DNA of 10,994 nt from Acidothermaceae bacterium (GTDB taxonomy: Bacteria > Actinomycetota > Actinomycetes > Acidothermales > Acidothermaceae). The translations under genes were made by a program, and so were the position numbers. How positions within the stretch are numbered: the first letter of the stretch is position 1; every line of letters begins with the position of its first letter. Shown here one piece after another: positions 1 through 6,530 of this stretch. The notes beneath the pieces were generated by a model. The model saw nothing but the letters and a program-made list of their open reading frames with translations. It made no database searches and was not told where the DNA came from. Where the stretch lies: NCBI GenBank assembly GCA_025925185.1, contig JAICLV010000079.1, positions 1 through 10,994 on the forward strand. The letters run 5' to 3'.

Positions 1-69
1 GTCGTTCAAGCCGTTGTCGTTCAAGCCGTTGTCGTTCAAGCCGTTGTCGTTCAAGCCGTTGTCGGCCAA
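1..69 (-). CDS. Possible start of a gene downstream of pcaD, opening with NGLND repeats (partial)
   Basis: A TTG codon at 69-67 follows an AAGGAG-like Shine-Dalgarno inside the last codons of pcaD, at a spacing of about 7 nt. From there the frame reads (M)AD followed by four copies of Asn-Gly-Leu-Asn-Asp and is still open at the window edge. In a tightly packed operon another gene is expected here, and the missing pathway step is PcaC, 4-carboxymuconolactone decarboxylase. Nothing in these 23 residues identifies PcaC, and a low-complexity N-terminus would be unusual for it. The alternative is that the repeat is non-coding. The start is a weak codon and the call rests only on ribosome-binding context and the frame-preserving repeat. 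Confidence 0.25.
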   Translation of the reverse strand, partial: MADNGLNDNGLNDNGLNDNGLND

Positions 70-75
70 ACCCCT
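1..75. repeat. 15-bp tandem repeat, at least four units, running off the window edge
   Basis: The 15-mer GTCGTTCAAGCCGTT occurs four times in perfect head-to-tail order (1-15, 16-30, 31-45, 46-60). A degenerate fifth unit at 61-75 matches it at 10 of 15 positions. The array may continue outside the window. Because the period is a multiple of three it preserves reading frame: the minus strand can read (NGLND)n or (RQRLE)n and the plus strand (SFKPL)n. The third minus frame meets a TGA in each unit. It lies immediately after the pcaD stop codon. There are no spacers between units, so it is not a CRISPR. It is either a minisatellite or the repetitive start of a downstream gene. Confidence 0.9.
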
Positions 76-844
76 ACTCCTTCGCTCGCAGGTGCTCGAA
101 CAGCAGCCGGGTGACCTCGTCGGATTGCTCGACGTTGGCCAAATGCGCCGCGTTCGCGACCGTCACGAACGACGCCCCCGGGATGGCGGCCGCGATAGCG
201 GCACCATGCACCGGCGGGATCGCGAGGTCGTCGGCGCCGGAAACCACCAACGTCGGCGCGACGATGCGGCCGATGTCGGCGCGCAAATCCATGTGCGCGA
301 TCGCCTCGCAACACGCGGCGTAGCCCTCAACCGGCGACTTCGCGAGCATTTCCTTGTATTCCTGGACGACGTGCGGGTGCTGCCCCGCGAAAGCGGGCGT
401 GAACCACCGGTCGACGACGGCATCGACGATCGGCTCGATGCCATTCGCCTGCACGGCGGCGGCCCGCTGAAGGTAGGCGTCGGGCACCGCGATGCGCGCG
501 GAGGTGCAGATCAACGCCAGCCGGTTGACGCGTTGCGGCGCGTTGACCGCGAGCCACATACCGAGCATGCCGCCAAGCGACACACCAGCGAAGTCGACCC
601 GGTCGAGGCGCAACTCGTCGAGCAACGCCACCACGTCGTTGCCGAGGTCGGCGATGGTCCACGGCGGTGGCGGCGAATCCGACTCGCCATGCCCGCGGGT
701 GTTGAAGGTGACGACCCGAAACCGCGACGCCAGCGAGGCCACTTGCGCCGACCACATCATCGATGTCGTGCCGAGCGAATTCGCCAGCACGACGGGCGGC
801 GCGTCGCGCCGACCGGCGACGTCGTGACGCAAGGCCGCCGTCAC
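74..844 (-). CDS. pcaD: 3-oxoadipate enol-lactonase PcaD
   Basis: This 256-residue alpha/beta hydrolase hydrolyses 3-oxoadipate enol-lactone to 3-oxoadipate in the cytoplasm. The nucleophile elbow is GVSLGG with Ser89. The acid is in the GADD segment (about Asp205) and the general base is in NAAHL (His234). The N-terminal HDVAG...PPVVLANSLGTT region and the NTRGHGES stretch are typical of PcaD. The GTG start at 844-842 overlaps the TGA of pcaB in a GTGA arrangement. In many actinobacteria this domain is fused to PcaC as PcaL; here the protein stops at a TAG straight after the hydrolase domain, so it is a stand-alone enzyme of normal PcaD length. The product call is firm; the only alternative would be a paralogous hydrolase. 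Confidence 0.93.
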   Translation of the reverse strand: MTAALRHDVAGRRDAPPVVLANSLGTTSMMWSAQVASLASRFRVVTFNTRGHGESDSPPPPWTIADLGNDVVALLDELRLDRVDFAGVSLGGMLGMWLAVNAPQRVNRLALICTSARIAVPDAYLQRAAAVQANGIEPIVDAVVDRWFTPAFAGQHPHVVQEYKEMLAKSPVEGYAACCEAIAHMDLRADIGRIVAPTLVVSGADDLAIPPVHGAAIAAAIPGASFVTVANAAHLANVEQSDEVTRLLFEHLRAKE

Positions 845-2214
845 GCGAATTTCGCTGACGTCACAAGGAGTTTCCGGCTCGCGAGGGCACGGTCGATCAG
901 CGCCGGCACCGCCTCCAGCGCGTGCTCCGGGTCGAGCGCGTCGGCAATCTCGACCGCCGACAAGTGTGTTCGCACGACATCGTCGGCGAGCGCGACATCG
1001 CGAAGCGGGCGTCCCGACGAGACCGCGTTATCGCAGCAACGGGCCACCGTGTCGAGCGCCACCACGCGCCCGACCAATGGCGCGAGCCGAGACGCCAGCT
1101 GCTCGGCCATCACCAAGCCCCTTGTGGCGTCGACATCTTCGAACATTCGCTCGACGTGCACATCGAGGTTCTCCAACATGCGCGCCGTCCTCGACAGCGC
1201 GCCGCCCGCGACGCTGAGCAGCTCGCGCAGCGGTTGCCACTCGGCATGCCAGGCTCCGGCGGCTCGCTCGTTCTCGTGCTGAGAGGCGCCGTACAACGTC
1301 GCCACGAGGCCCGGAGCGCGGTAGCTCGCCGACCGCACGAGCGCCGCGTCGATCGGGTTTCTCTTGTGCGGCATCGCCGACGACGTGCCGTGGCCGGCGC
1401 CGCCCTCGGAGACCTCACCGACCTCGGCCTGCGCGAGCAGTTCGACGTCGAGCGCGACCTTGCCTGTCGCCGCGATGAGCGCCCCCAACGCGGCGGCGAG
1501 GTCGAGCACGCGCTGCCGGTCGGTGTGCCAGGGCATTGCCGGTTCGGCGAGCCCGAGCCGGGCGGCGATACGTCGCAACACCTCGGGCCCGGCGGCGCCG
1601 AAGACGCCGAGCGTGCCGGCCGAGCCGCCCAGTTGAACGGCGATACGCTGTTCGAGCACGAGCGCCAAGCGGGCGCCGGCGCTGTCGAGTGCGACCAGCC
1701 AGCCGGCCGCCTTCAGGCCGAACGTCGTGACCACGGCCGGCTGCCCGAGGGTTCGGGCGAGCATCACCGTGTGGCGGTGCTGTTCGGCGAGCTCGGCGCA
1801 GCTGGCGACGGTCGCCGCGGCGCCCACGACAATCGCCCGTCCGGCGCGCTGCGCGAGCAGCATCAGCGCGGTGTCGAGAATGTCTTGGCTGGTCGCTCCG
1901 TGATGCACCCATGGCTTGGCGGCGGCTGAGACGCGCTCCACAATCGCGCGCGACAACGGCGCCGCTGGATTGCCCGCCGCCTCCGCCTGAACTCCGAGTT
2001 GGGCCAGCTCGAAATCACCGCGCCGGCAGACCTGTTCGATTTCGCCCGCCGCCTCGGTCGGCACCAGCCCGGCCTCGGCCGAGGCCAACGCCAGCGCGGC
2101 TTCGGCGTCGAGCATCGCGCGCAGCAGCGCGTCGTCTGACAACTCGGCGTCGACGGCCGGTGAGCTGAACAGCGAGCCGAGCAGACCCTCAGAATTCGAA
2201 GAAGGCTGTTTCAT
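841..2214 (-). CDS. pcaB: 3-carboxy-cis,cis-muconate cycloisomerase PcaB
   Basis: This 457-residue member of the fumarase/aspartase superfamily converts 3-carboxy-cis,cis-muconate to 4-carboxymuconolactone. The superfamily signature is seen at residues 274-287 (GHGTSSAMPHKRNP), and the conserved HHGATSQD segment lies at 104-111. The C-terminal third is the helical domain normally seen in PcaB. The ATG at 2214 is preferred because it gives a normal N-terminus, starting MKQPSSNSEG before the SLFSSPAV segment. A GGGGG stretch lies a few bases upstream. An ATG-equivalent extension to 2259 is possible but lies deep inside pcaG. The chosen start overlaps the 3' end of pcaG by 26 nt, the longest overlap in the operon. 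Its stop overlaps the GTG of pcaD. Confidence 0.93.
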   Translation of the reverse strand: MKQPSSNSEGLLGSLFSSPAVDAELSDDALLRAMLDAEAALALASAEAGLVPTEAAGEIEQVCRRGDFELAQLGVQAEAAGNPAAPLSRAIVERVSAAAKPWVHHGATSQDILDTALMLLAQRAGRAIVVGAAATVASCAELAEQHRHTVMLARTLGQPAVVTTFGLKAAGWLVALDSAGARLALVLEQRIAVQLGGSAGTLGVFGAAGPEVLRRIAARLGLAEPAMPWHTDRQRVLDLAAALGALIAATGKVALDVELLAQAEVGEVSEGGAGHGTSSAMPHKRNPIDAALVRSASYRAPGLVATLYGASQHENERAAGAWHAEWQPLRELLSVAGGALSRTARMLENLDVHVERMFEDVDATRGLVMAEQLASRLAPLVGRVVALDTVARCCDNAVSSGRPLRDVALADDVVRTHLSAVEIADALDPEHALEAVPALIDRALASRKLLVTSAKFA

Positions 2215-2767
2215 GCGCCCCCTGCAAATGGATGTCGAAGCGAAGGCCTCCGTCGTCACCGGGGGACGCCATCAGCGTCGAGCGTAGTCGGGCGTCGTCG
2301 ATCGCGGTGAGCACCGGGTCGACGTCGTTGGCGGCAGCCTCGTCGGGGAAGTAGAGCCGGGTGACGACCCGGTTGAGCAATCCCCGGGCGAACACCGAGA
2401 TGTCGATGTGCGGCGCCTCGGCGGTTCCGGTCGGCGCGGGTAGCGGTCCGGGCTTCACTGTGAGGACGCGAAAGCGGCCTTCGGCGTCGGTGTCGGACCG
2501 GCCGAACCCACGGAAGCCTGCGATGGCGGGCTTCGCGGCGCCGCGGGGGTCGTCGGGGTGGTCGAATCGACCGTCGGGGTCGGCCTGCCATGTCTCGACC
2601 AGGCCGTCAATCACCGGGTCGCCGTTGCCGTCGAACAACTGGCCGGTGATCCAAAACGACCCTGGAGTTCCTTCCGGCACGACAAACGGGCCGTCAGGCC
2701 AGGGCAACGCGATGTGCAGGAACGGCCCGACGGTCTGAGACGGCGTGCAACCGAGTCGCTCACTCAT
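2189..2767 (-). CDS. pcaG: Protocatechuate 3,4-dioxygenase alpha subunit PcaG
   Basis: This 192-residue protein is the non-iron subunit of the ring-cleaving intradiol dioxygenase, which opens protocatechuate between its hydroxyls to 3-carboxy-cis,cis-muconate. Family marks are TPSQTVGPFLHI near the N-terminus, GQLFDGNGDPV around 42-52, ETWQADPDGRF around 59-68, the GFGRSDTD segment around 87-94, APHIDISVFARG at 118-129 and a C-terminal RFDIHLQG. It appears intact, in contrast to its partner pcaH. The start is ATG at 2767, with GAGGA about 5 nt upstream and an 8-nt overlap with the pcaH stop; an upstream ATG at 2788 would add seven unconserved residues. Because it overlaps pcaH, its translation may depend on ribosomes finishing pcaH. 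Confidence 0.95.
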   Translation of the reverse strand: MSERLGCTPSQTVGPFLHIALPWPDGPFVVPEGTPGSFWITGQLFDGNGDPVIDGLVETWQADPDGRFDHPDDPRGAAKPAIAGFRGFGRSDTDAEGRFRVLTVKPGPLPAPTGTAEAPHIDISVFARGLLNRVVTRLYFPDEAAANDVDPVLTAIDDARLRSTLMASPGDDGGLRFDIHLQGAHETAFFEF

Positions 2768-3485
2768 CGTCGTCCTCGTGGCTTTCAAACGGAGTGCTGG
2801 CGGCGCCGCGCAGCACGATGTCGAACTCGAATCCGAGCGCCCAATGGTCCGTCGTGGCCGCGTGATCGTAGCGGGAGATCAACCGTTGCCGCGCTTTTTC
2901 GTCGGTGACCGAGTTGAAGATCGGGTCTTGGAAGAAGAGCGGGTCGTCAGGGAAGTACATCTGCGTCACGAGACGCTGGGTGAACGCCCTGCCGAATAAC
3001 GAGAAATGGATGTGCGCCGGGAGCCACGCTTAGTCGTTGATGTGCCACGGGTAGGAGCAGGGCTTGATGGTGGTGAACTGATACCGGCCCTGGTCGTCGG
3101 TGAGCGTTCGTCCGAGGCCGGTGAAGTTCGGGTCGAGTGGGCACGGCCAGTTGTCGACGACGTGTCGGTAGCGGCCGCCCGCGTTCGCCTGCCAGATCTC
3201 GATGAGCGTCGCCGGCAACGGCTTGCCGCCCTCGTCGAGCACCTTCCCATGCACGATGATGCGCTGACCCTGGGGCTCGCCGTCGTGCTGGCGGGTGAGG
3301 TCGTTATCGAACTCGCCGAGCCGCCCCTCGCCGAGCAGCGGGCCGGTGACTTCCGTCAGCCGCTGCGGCAGGTCGATGGGCGCGTTCAGCGGATGCCGCA
3401 GTCGCGTGCCGCCATAGTCGGGCCAGTCGAGGTTGGGATGGACGCCGACCAGTTTCGGATAGCTCGGCAACACCAACTTCGTCAC
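2760..3485 (-). pseudogene. pcaH: Protocatechuate 3,4-dioxygenase beta subunit PcaH, interrupted by an in-frame TAA
   Basis: The full frame is 241 sense codons, normal for the catalytic beta subunit, but codon 152 is TAA (3032-3030). No frameshift is involved: both halves lie in one frame. Before the stop come ATLIEIWQANAGGRYRH (Tyr106, the Fe-ligand matching Tyr408 of the Pseudomonas putida enzyme) and KPCSYPW (Tyr145, matching Tyr447). After it come PAHIHFSLFG, with the two Fe-ligand histidines at 158 and 160, and VTQMYFPDDPLF. The product stopping at 151 residues therefore lacks half the iron site. Residue 155, aligning with the conserved active-site Arg457, is Leu. Spacing from Tyr to the His pair equals that of the P. 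putida protein, so only a substitution occurred. The GTG start at 3485 overlaps the pcaF stop (GTGA). Pseudogene, sequence error or readthrough all remain possible. Confidence 0.88.
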
Positions 3486-4663
3486 GCTTCCACCACCATG
3501 GCTAGGCCTTGCCCGACACCGATGCAGATGGCGGCGAGCCCGTACCCCCCGCCGCGCCGCTTCAACTCCCACGCCAGCGTGGCGAGAATTCGCGAACCTG
3601 AGGACCCGAGCGGGTGGCCGAGCGCGATGGCGCCACCGTTGACGTTCACGATCTCCGGGTCGAGATCGGGCCATTCGGCTAGGCAGGCCAGCGATTGCGC
3701 CGCGAACGCCTCGTTCAACTCAACCACCGCGAGATCTGACCAGCCGATGCCGGCCCGCTTCAACGCCACCCGCGCCGCCTCGACCGGCCCGATGCCGAAC
3801 AGCTGCGGCTCGACGGCCGACACCGCGCGCGAGACGACGCGCGCGAGGGGCTCGCGACCGACCGCACGCAAGCCGTCTTCGTCAACGAGCAGCACCGCCG
3901 ACGCGCCGTCGTTCAACGGTGACGCGTTGCCCGCCGTGACCGTCCCGTCGCCGCGAAACGCAGGTCTCAACTTCGCCAGCGCCTCAAGCGTGGTGTCGCG
4001 CCGGATCGACTCGTCGCGATCCAGTTGCACGCCAGAAACCGCGACGACCTCGTCCCCGAAGCGCCCGCCAGCCCAGGCGGCGTCCGCTCGCTGATGGCTT
4101 CGCAACGCGAATTCGTCTTGTGCGGTACGGGAAATCTGGTACTTGTCGGCGAGGATCTCGGCGCCCTCGCCGAGCGCGACGGTCCACTTCTCGGGCATCG
4201 ACGGGTTGACCATCCGCCAGCCGAGCGTCGTGGAGAACGCCGTCTCGTTGCCGCGTGCGAATCCCTTTTCCGGTTTCTGCAATACCCAGGGCGCCCGACT
4301 CATCGATTCGACCCCACCGGCGACGCACACCGACGCGTCGCCAAGCGCGATCGCCCTCGACGCCTCGATGACCGCCTCTAGCCCGGAGCCGCACAACCGA
4401 TTGAGCGCCACGCCCGGAACGCTCGGGGGCAGGCCTGCGAGCAACACCGCCATCCGCGCCACGTTCCGGTTGTCCTCGCCGGCGCCGTTCGCGTCGCCGA
4501 AGAACACGTCGTCGATCCGCGCCGGATCAAGTTGCGGGCTGCGTGCCACCAGCGCCCGGACGACGGTCGCCCCGAGGTCGTCGGGCCGTACCGACGCAAG
4601 CGCGCCGCCGTGCCGCCCGACGGGCGTGCGCACCGCGTCGACGATGAACACGTCGGCGCTCAT
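3482..4663 (-). CDS. pcaF: 3-oxoadipyl-CoA thiolase PcaF
   Basis: This 393-residue type II thiolase cleaves 3-oxoadipyl-CoA with CoA to succinyl-CoA and acetyl-CoA, the last step of the pathway. Visible motifs are the N-terminal FIVDAVRTPVGRHGG, the nucleophile region NRLCGSGLEA with Cys91, GGVESMSRAPWV, NEAFAAQ, GGAIALGHPLGSSGSR with the catalytic His, and the C-terminal CIGVGQG containing the second catalytic Cys. The PFGIGP-like segment (LFGIGPVEAAR) is also typical. The ATG at 4663 overlaps the pcaJ stop by 4 nt (ATGA), with a GAGG about 8 nt upstream; in-frame codons further upstream have no thiolase similarity. A generic acetyl-CoA acetyltransferase would look similar, and the assignment to PcaF rests on operon context. 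Confidence 0.93.
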   Translation of the reverse strand: MSADVFIVDAVRTPVGRHGGALASVRPDDLGATVVRALVARSPQLDPARIDDVFFGDANGAGEDNRNVARMAVLLAGLPPSVPGVALNRLCGSGLEAVIEASRAIALGDASVCVAGGVESMSRAPWVLQKPEKGFARGNETAFSTTLGWRMVNPSMPEKWTVALGEGAEILADKYQISRTAQDEFALRSHQRADAAWAGGRFGDEVVAVSGVQLDRDESIRRDTTLEALAKLRPAFRGDGTVTAGNASPLNDGASAVLLVDEDGLRAVGREPLARVVSRAVSAVEPQLFGIGPVEAARVALKRAGIGWSDLAVVELNEAFAAQSLACLAEWPDLDPEIVNVNGGAIALGHPLGSSGSRILATLAWELKRRGGGYGLAAICIGVGQGLAMVVEA

Positions 4664-5487
4664 CCCGCGACCTCGACCGCTTTGGTGGCCTCCAACCGGC
4701 GCAACACCGTCAGCTCCTCCTGGGTGGGAGGTCGCGTCGTGCGCACGTCGTCCGAGATGGCAAGCGGCCACCCCGTCGCGGCGCGGGCTTGCTCGACGCT
4801 GAACCCGGGATGAAGGTGCGTCAAGGTGAGCTCGCAACTGCGCGGGTCAGGCTCGAGGATTCCGATGTCGGTGATGACGACGCGCGGCCCCTCGCCGCGA
4901 AGGCCGAGCCGAGACCGGTCACCGGGACCGCTGCCGTAACCGACCGAAGTCACGAAATCGAGCTTGTCGACGAATGTGCGCAAGCTTTGCCGGACGACGA
5001 TGACCACCTCGCGGCACGACGCCGCGATCTCCGGCGCCCCACCTGCCCCTGGCAACCGGACTTTCGGCGTCGCGTACGTGCCGCCGATGACGGTCGTGTT
5101 GATGTTGGCGAACCGGTCGAGCTGGGCCGCGCCGAGAAAACCGATGTCGATGCGGCCGGGTTGCAACCAGTAGTTGAAGACCTCCGCGACGCTGACCACC
5201 GCGTCGGCGTTCTCGGCGAGGATGCCGTCGCCGATCGATAGGGGCAACCGCTGCGGCTTGGCTCCAAGACAGCCCGACTCGTAGACGAGGACCAGATCGG
5301 GCGCGTGTGTCGCGCGGGCGAGGTTCGCCGCTGTGCTCGGCAAGCCGATGCCCACGAAACACGCTGCCCCGTCGTGCAATTGGCGGGCCGCCGCGACCGT
5401 CATCATCTCGTCCGCCGTCCACGTCGCGTGGCCGGGCAGCTGCCCGTCGACGGGATAGGACGCTGCGGGCTTAACGGTGTCGGTCAT
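4660..5487 (-). CDS. pcaJ: 3-oxoadipate CoA-transferase subunit B (PcaJ/CatJ-like)
   Basis: This 275-residue protein is the beta subunit of a family I CoA-transferase that, with the product of the gene just upstream, moves CoA from succinyl-CoA to 3-oxoadipate. The YESGCLG segment (Glu70-Ser-Gly) corresponds to the Glu-Ser/Asn-Gly motif that carries the catalytic glutamate in this family. GIGLPSTAANLAR, IGFLGAAQLDRFANINTT and the acidic-basic C-terminus fit the glutaconate-CoA-transferase-like branch rather than the shorter proteobacterial PcaJ. The retained Glu argues against the IpdB-type hydrolase subunits of steroid catabolism, which are close relatives. The start ATG at 5487 overlaps the pcaI stop (ATGA); the first 25 residues are poorly conserved-looking, so a later start cannot be excluded. 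Confidence 0.88.
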   Translation of the reverse strand: MTDTVKPAASYPVDGQLPGHATWTADEMMTVAAARQLHDGAACFVGIGLPSTAANLARATHAPDLVLVYESGCLGAKPQRLPLSIGDGILAENADAVVSVAEVFNYWLQPGRIDIGFLGAAQLDRFANINTTVIGGTYATPKVRLPGAGGAPEIAASCREVVIVVRQSLRTFVDKLDFVTSVGYGSGPGDRSRLGLRGEGPRVVITDIGILEPDPRSCELTLTHLHPGFSVEQARAATGWPLAISDDVRTTRPPTQEELTVLRRLEATKAVEVAG

Positions 5488-6335
5488 GATTCGCGCCCGA
5501 TCAGATCTGGTCTCTTGTCGTCGGCGTACCCGTCTGCCAGCACGTTCGCATTCATCCACGCGAGGAACGTGTCGCGGTTGCGGCTCACGGCGTCCCACCT
5601 CACATAGAAGTCGTTGTCGCGCTCCGAGTAACCGTGGGCGTAGGAGGGGTGCGCGCCCGACGGCGCCTCGGCGACGGCCGTGACGGCCCAACTCGGCAGC
5701 ACCACCTGACCTGGCACCGGCTCGAGGTCGTCGACGACCTCCTCGACCGTGACCAGTGAGCGATCGGCCGCGAGCACCGCCTCCTTCTGCACCCCGGTGA
5801 TGCCCCACATCTGCACGTTGCCGCGACGATCGGCCCGCTGCGCGTGAATGATCGTGACGTCGGGACGTAACGCGGGCACCGCGGTCAACGTCTCGCCGGT
5901 GAACGGGCACTCGATCGCCGCGATGTTGCCGGTGTGCGCGGGCAGGTCGGTGCCGGTGTAGCCACGCATGACGGCGAACGGCAGGCCCGCGGCGCCGGCG
6001 ACGTACCGGTTCGCCATTCCGGCGTGGCTGTGTTCCTCCAGCTCCAGCGGCCCCGGCCAACCGTTCTCGACCGCGTCGCGAAACCGGTGCAACGAACCGA
6101 CGCCGGGGTTGCCGCCCCACGAGAACACCAGCGCCTTCGCGCACCCCATGCCGATGAGTTGGTCGTAGATGAGGTCGGGTGTCATTCGCACGAGGGTGAG
6201 GTCGCGCCGCCGCTGCCGGATGACCTCGTGGGCGGCGGCGAACGGAATGAGATGAGTGAAGCCCTCCATGGCGACGACGTCGCCGTCATGGACCAGTGAC
6301 GCCACCGCTTGCCGCAGTGAGGTGATCTCGGCCAT
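5484..6335 (-). CDS. pcaI: 3-oxoadipate CoA-transferase subunit A (PcaI/CatI-like)
   Basis: This 283-residue alpha subunit of a family I CoA-transferase is the first gene of the operon. The N-terminal DGDVVAMEGFTHLIPFAAAHEVIRQ, the MTPDLIYDQLIGMGCAKALVFSWGGNPGVGSLHRFRDA region (residues about 51-88) and FAVMRGYTGTDLP match the glutaconate-CoA-transferase-A-like type found in actinobacterial and CatI-type catabolic clusters. The start is ATG at 6335, preceded by GGAAAGG about 10 nt upstream. Its stop overlaps the pcaJ start by 4 nt, as expected for subunits made in equal amounts. The position next to the promoter and its operon partners supports 3-oxoadipate as substrate, although the family also includes glutaconate transferases and IpdA. 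Confidence 0.88.
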   Translation of the reverse strand: MAEITSLRQAVASLVHDGDVVAMEGFTHLIPFAAAHEVIRQRRRDLTLVRMTPDLIYDQLIGMGCAKALVFSWGGNPGVGSLHRFRDAVENGWPGPLELEEHSHAGMANRYVAGAAGLPFAVMRGYTGTDLPAHTGNIAAIECPFTGETLTAVPALRPDVTIIHAQRADRRGNVQMWGITGVQKEAVLAADRSLVTVEEVVDDLEPVPGQVVLPSWAVTAVAEAPSGAHPSYAHGYSERDNDFYVRWDAVSRNRDTFLAWMNANVLADGYADDKRPDLIGRES

Positions 6336-6414
6336 CGGCTTTGGGCCTTTCCAGCCTTTCCAACGTCCGACGCGCGCGGTCGAGGACGAGACCGGGTCAC
6401 CTCTTGTGCGCGTT

Positions 6415-6430
6415 GTGAACTAACGTCCAC
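6415..6430. promoter_or_regulatory. Imperfect dyad at the predicted pcaI start site (candidate operator)
   Basis: The sequence GTGAACTAACGTCCAC consists of six-base arms GTGAAC and GTCCAC with one mismatch in symmetry and a 4-nt centre. It sits 7 to 22 nt beyond the predicted pcaI -10 hexamer, where a repressor would block initiation or escape. It is too short and imperfect to be convincing alone. Confidence 0.35.
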
Positions 6431-6436
6431 GAAGCG

Positions 6437-6465
6437 AACGTACCGACCCTGCGTTGCGACGTCAA
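6437..6465 (-). promoter_or_regulatory. Predicted sigma70-type promoter of the pca operon
   Basis: On the minus strand TTGACG (6465-6460) is followed by exactly 17 nt and then TACGTT (6442-6437). The -35 matches the consensus at five of six positions. The -10 has the TAnnnT form common in actinobacteria. The start site would fall near 6430, leaving an untranslated leader of about 95 nt before the pcaI ATG. No transcript evidence is available from sequence. Confidence 0.55.
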
Positions 6466-6530
6466 CCGGACGACGCCGTGACGGCTGCGATTCGATCACA
6501 CCGCGAGGGAATTCCGGTGCGGATGGAGGT

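Larger units (their letters stand above)
74..6335 (-). other. pcaIJFHGBD operon (protocatechuate to succinyl-CoA and acetyl-CoA)
   Basis: Seven minus-strand genes follow one another without gaps. The overlaps are pcaI/pcaJ 4 nt (ATGA), pcaJ/pcaF 4 nt (ATGA), pcaF/pcaH 4 nt (GTGA), pcaH/pcaG 8 nt, pcaG/pcaB 26 nt and pcaB/pcaD 4 nt (GTGA). This implies a single transcript with translational coupling, read from the promoter predicted near 6440-6465. The order resembles actinobacterial pca clusters. Steps covered are ring cleavage (HG), cycloisomerisation (B), enol-lactone hydrolysis (D), CoA transfer (IJ) and thiolysis (F). PcaC is absent from the window. The in-frame stop in pcaH should be polar on pcaG if they are coupled. 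No regulator gene of the PcaR/PcaV type is in the window. Confidence 0.9.

Noticed and set aside
1..60. CRISPR array
   Set aside because: Units are 15 bp and directly adjacent with no spacers, so it is a simple tandem repeat.
14..1282. Plus-strand frame of 422 codons opening with SFKPL repeats
   Set aside because: It is antisense to pcaD and pcaB and has shadow-like composition; the repeats lie outside those genes but nothing else supports translation on this strand.
2970..3029. A frameshift splitting pcaH
   Set aside because: The two halves are in the same frame (their stops are 270 nt apart) and residue spacing from Fe-ligand Tyr to the His pair is exactly that of intact PcaH, so the lesion is a nonsense substitution.
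3006..4094. 362-codon plus-strand frame across pcaH and pcaF
   Set aside because: It is antisense to recognised genes, with no motif of its own.
5488..6144. N-terminal extension of pcaJ to 494 codons
   Set aside because: It overlaps pcaI in another frame and is Arg-rich without domains; the ATGA overlap at 5487 gives the natural start.
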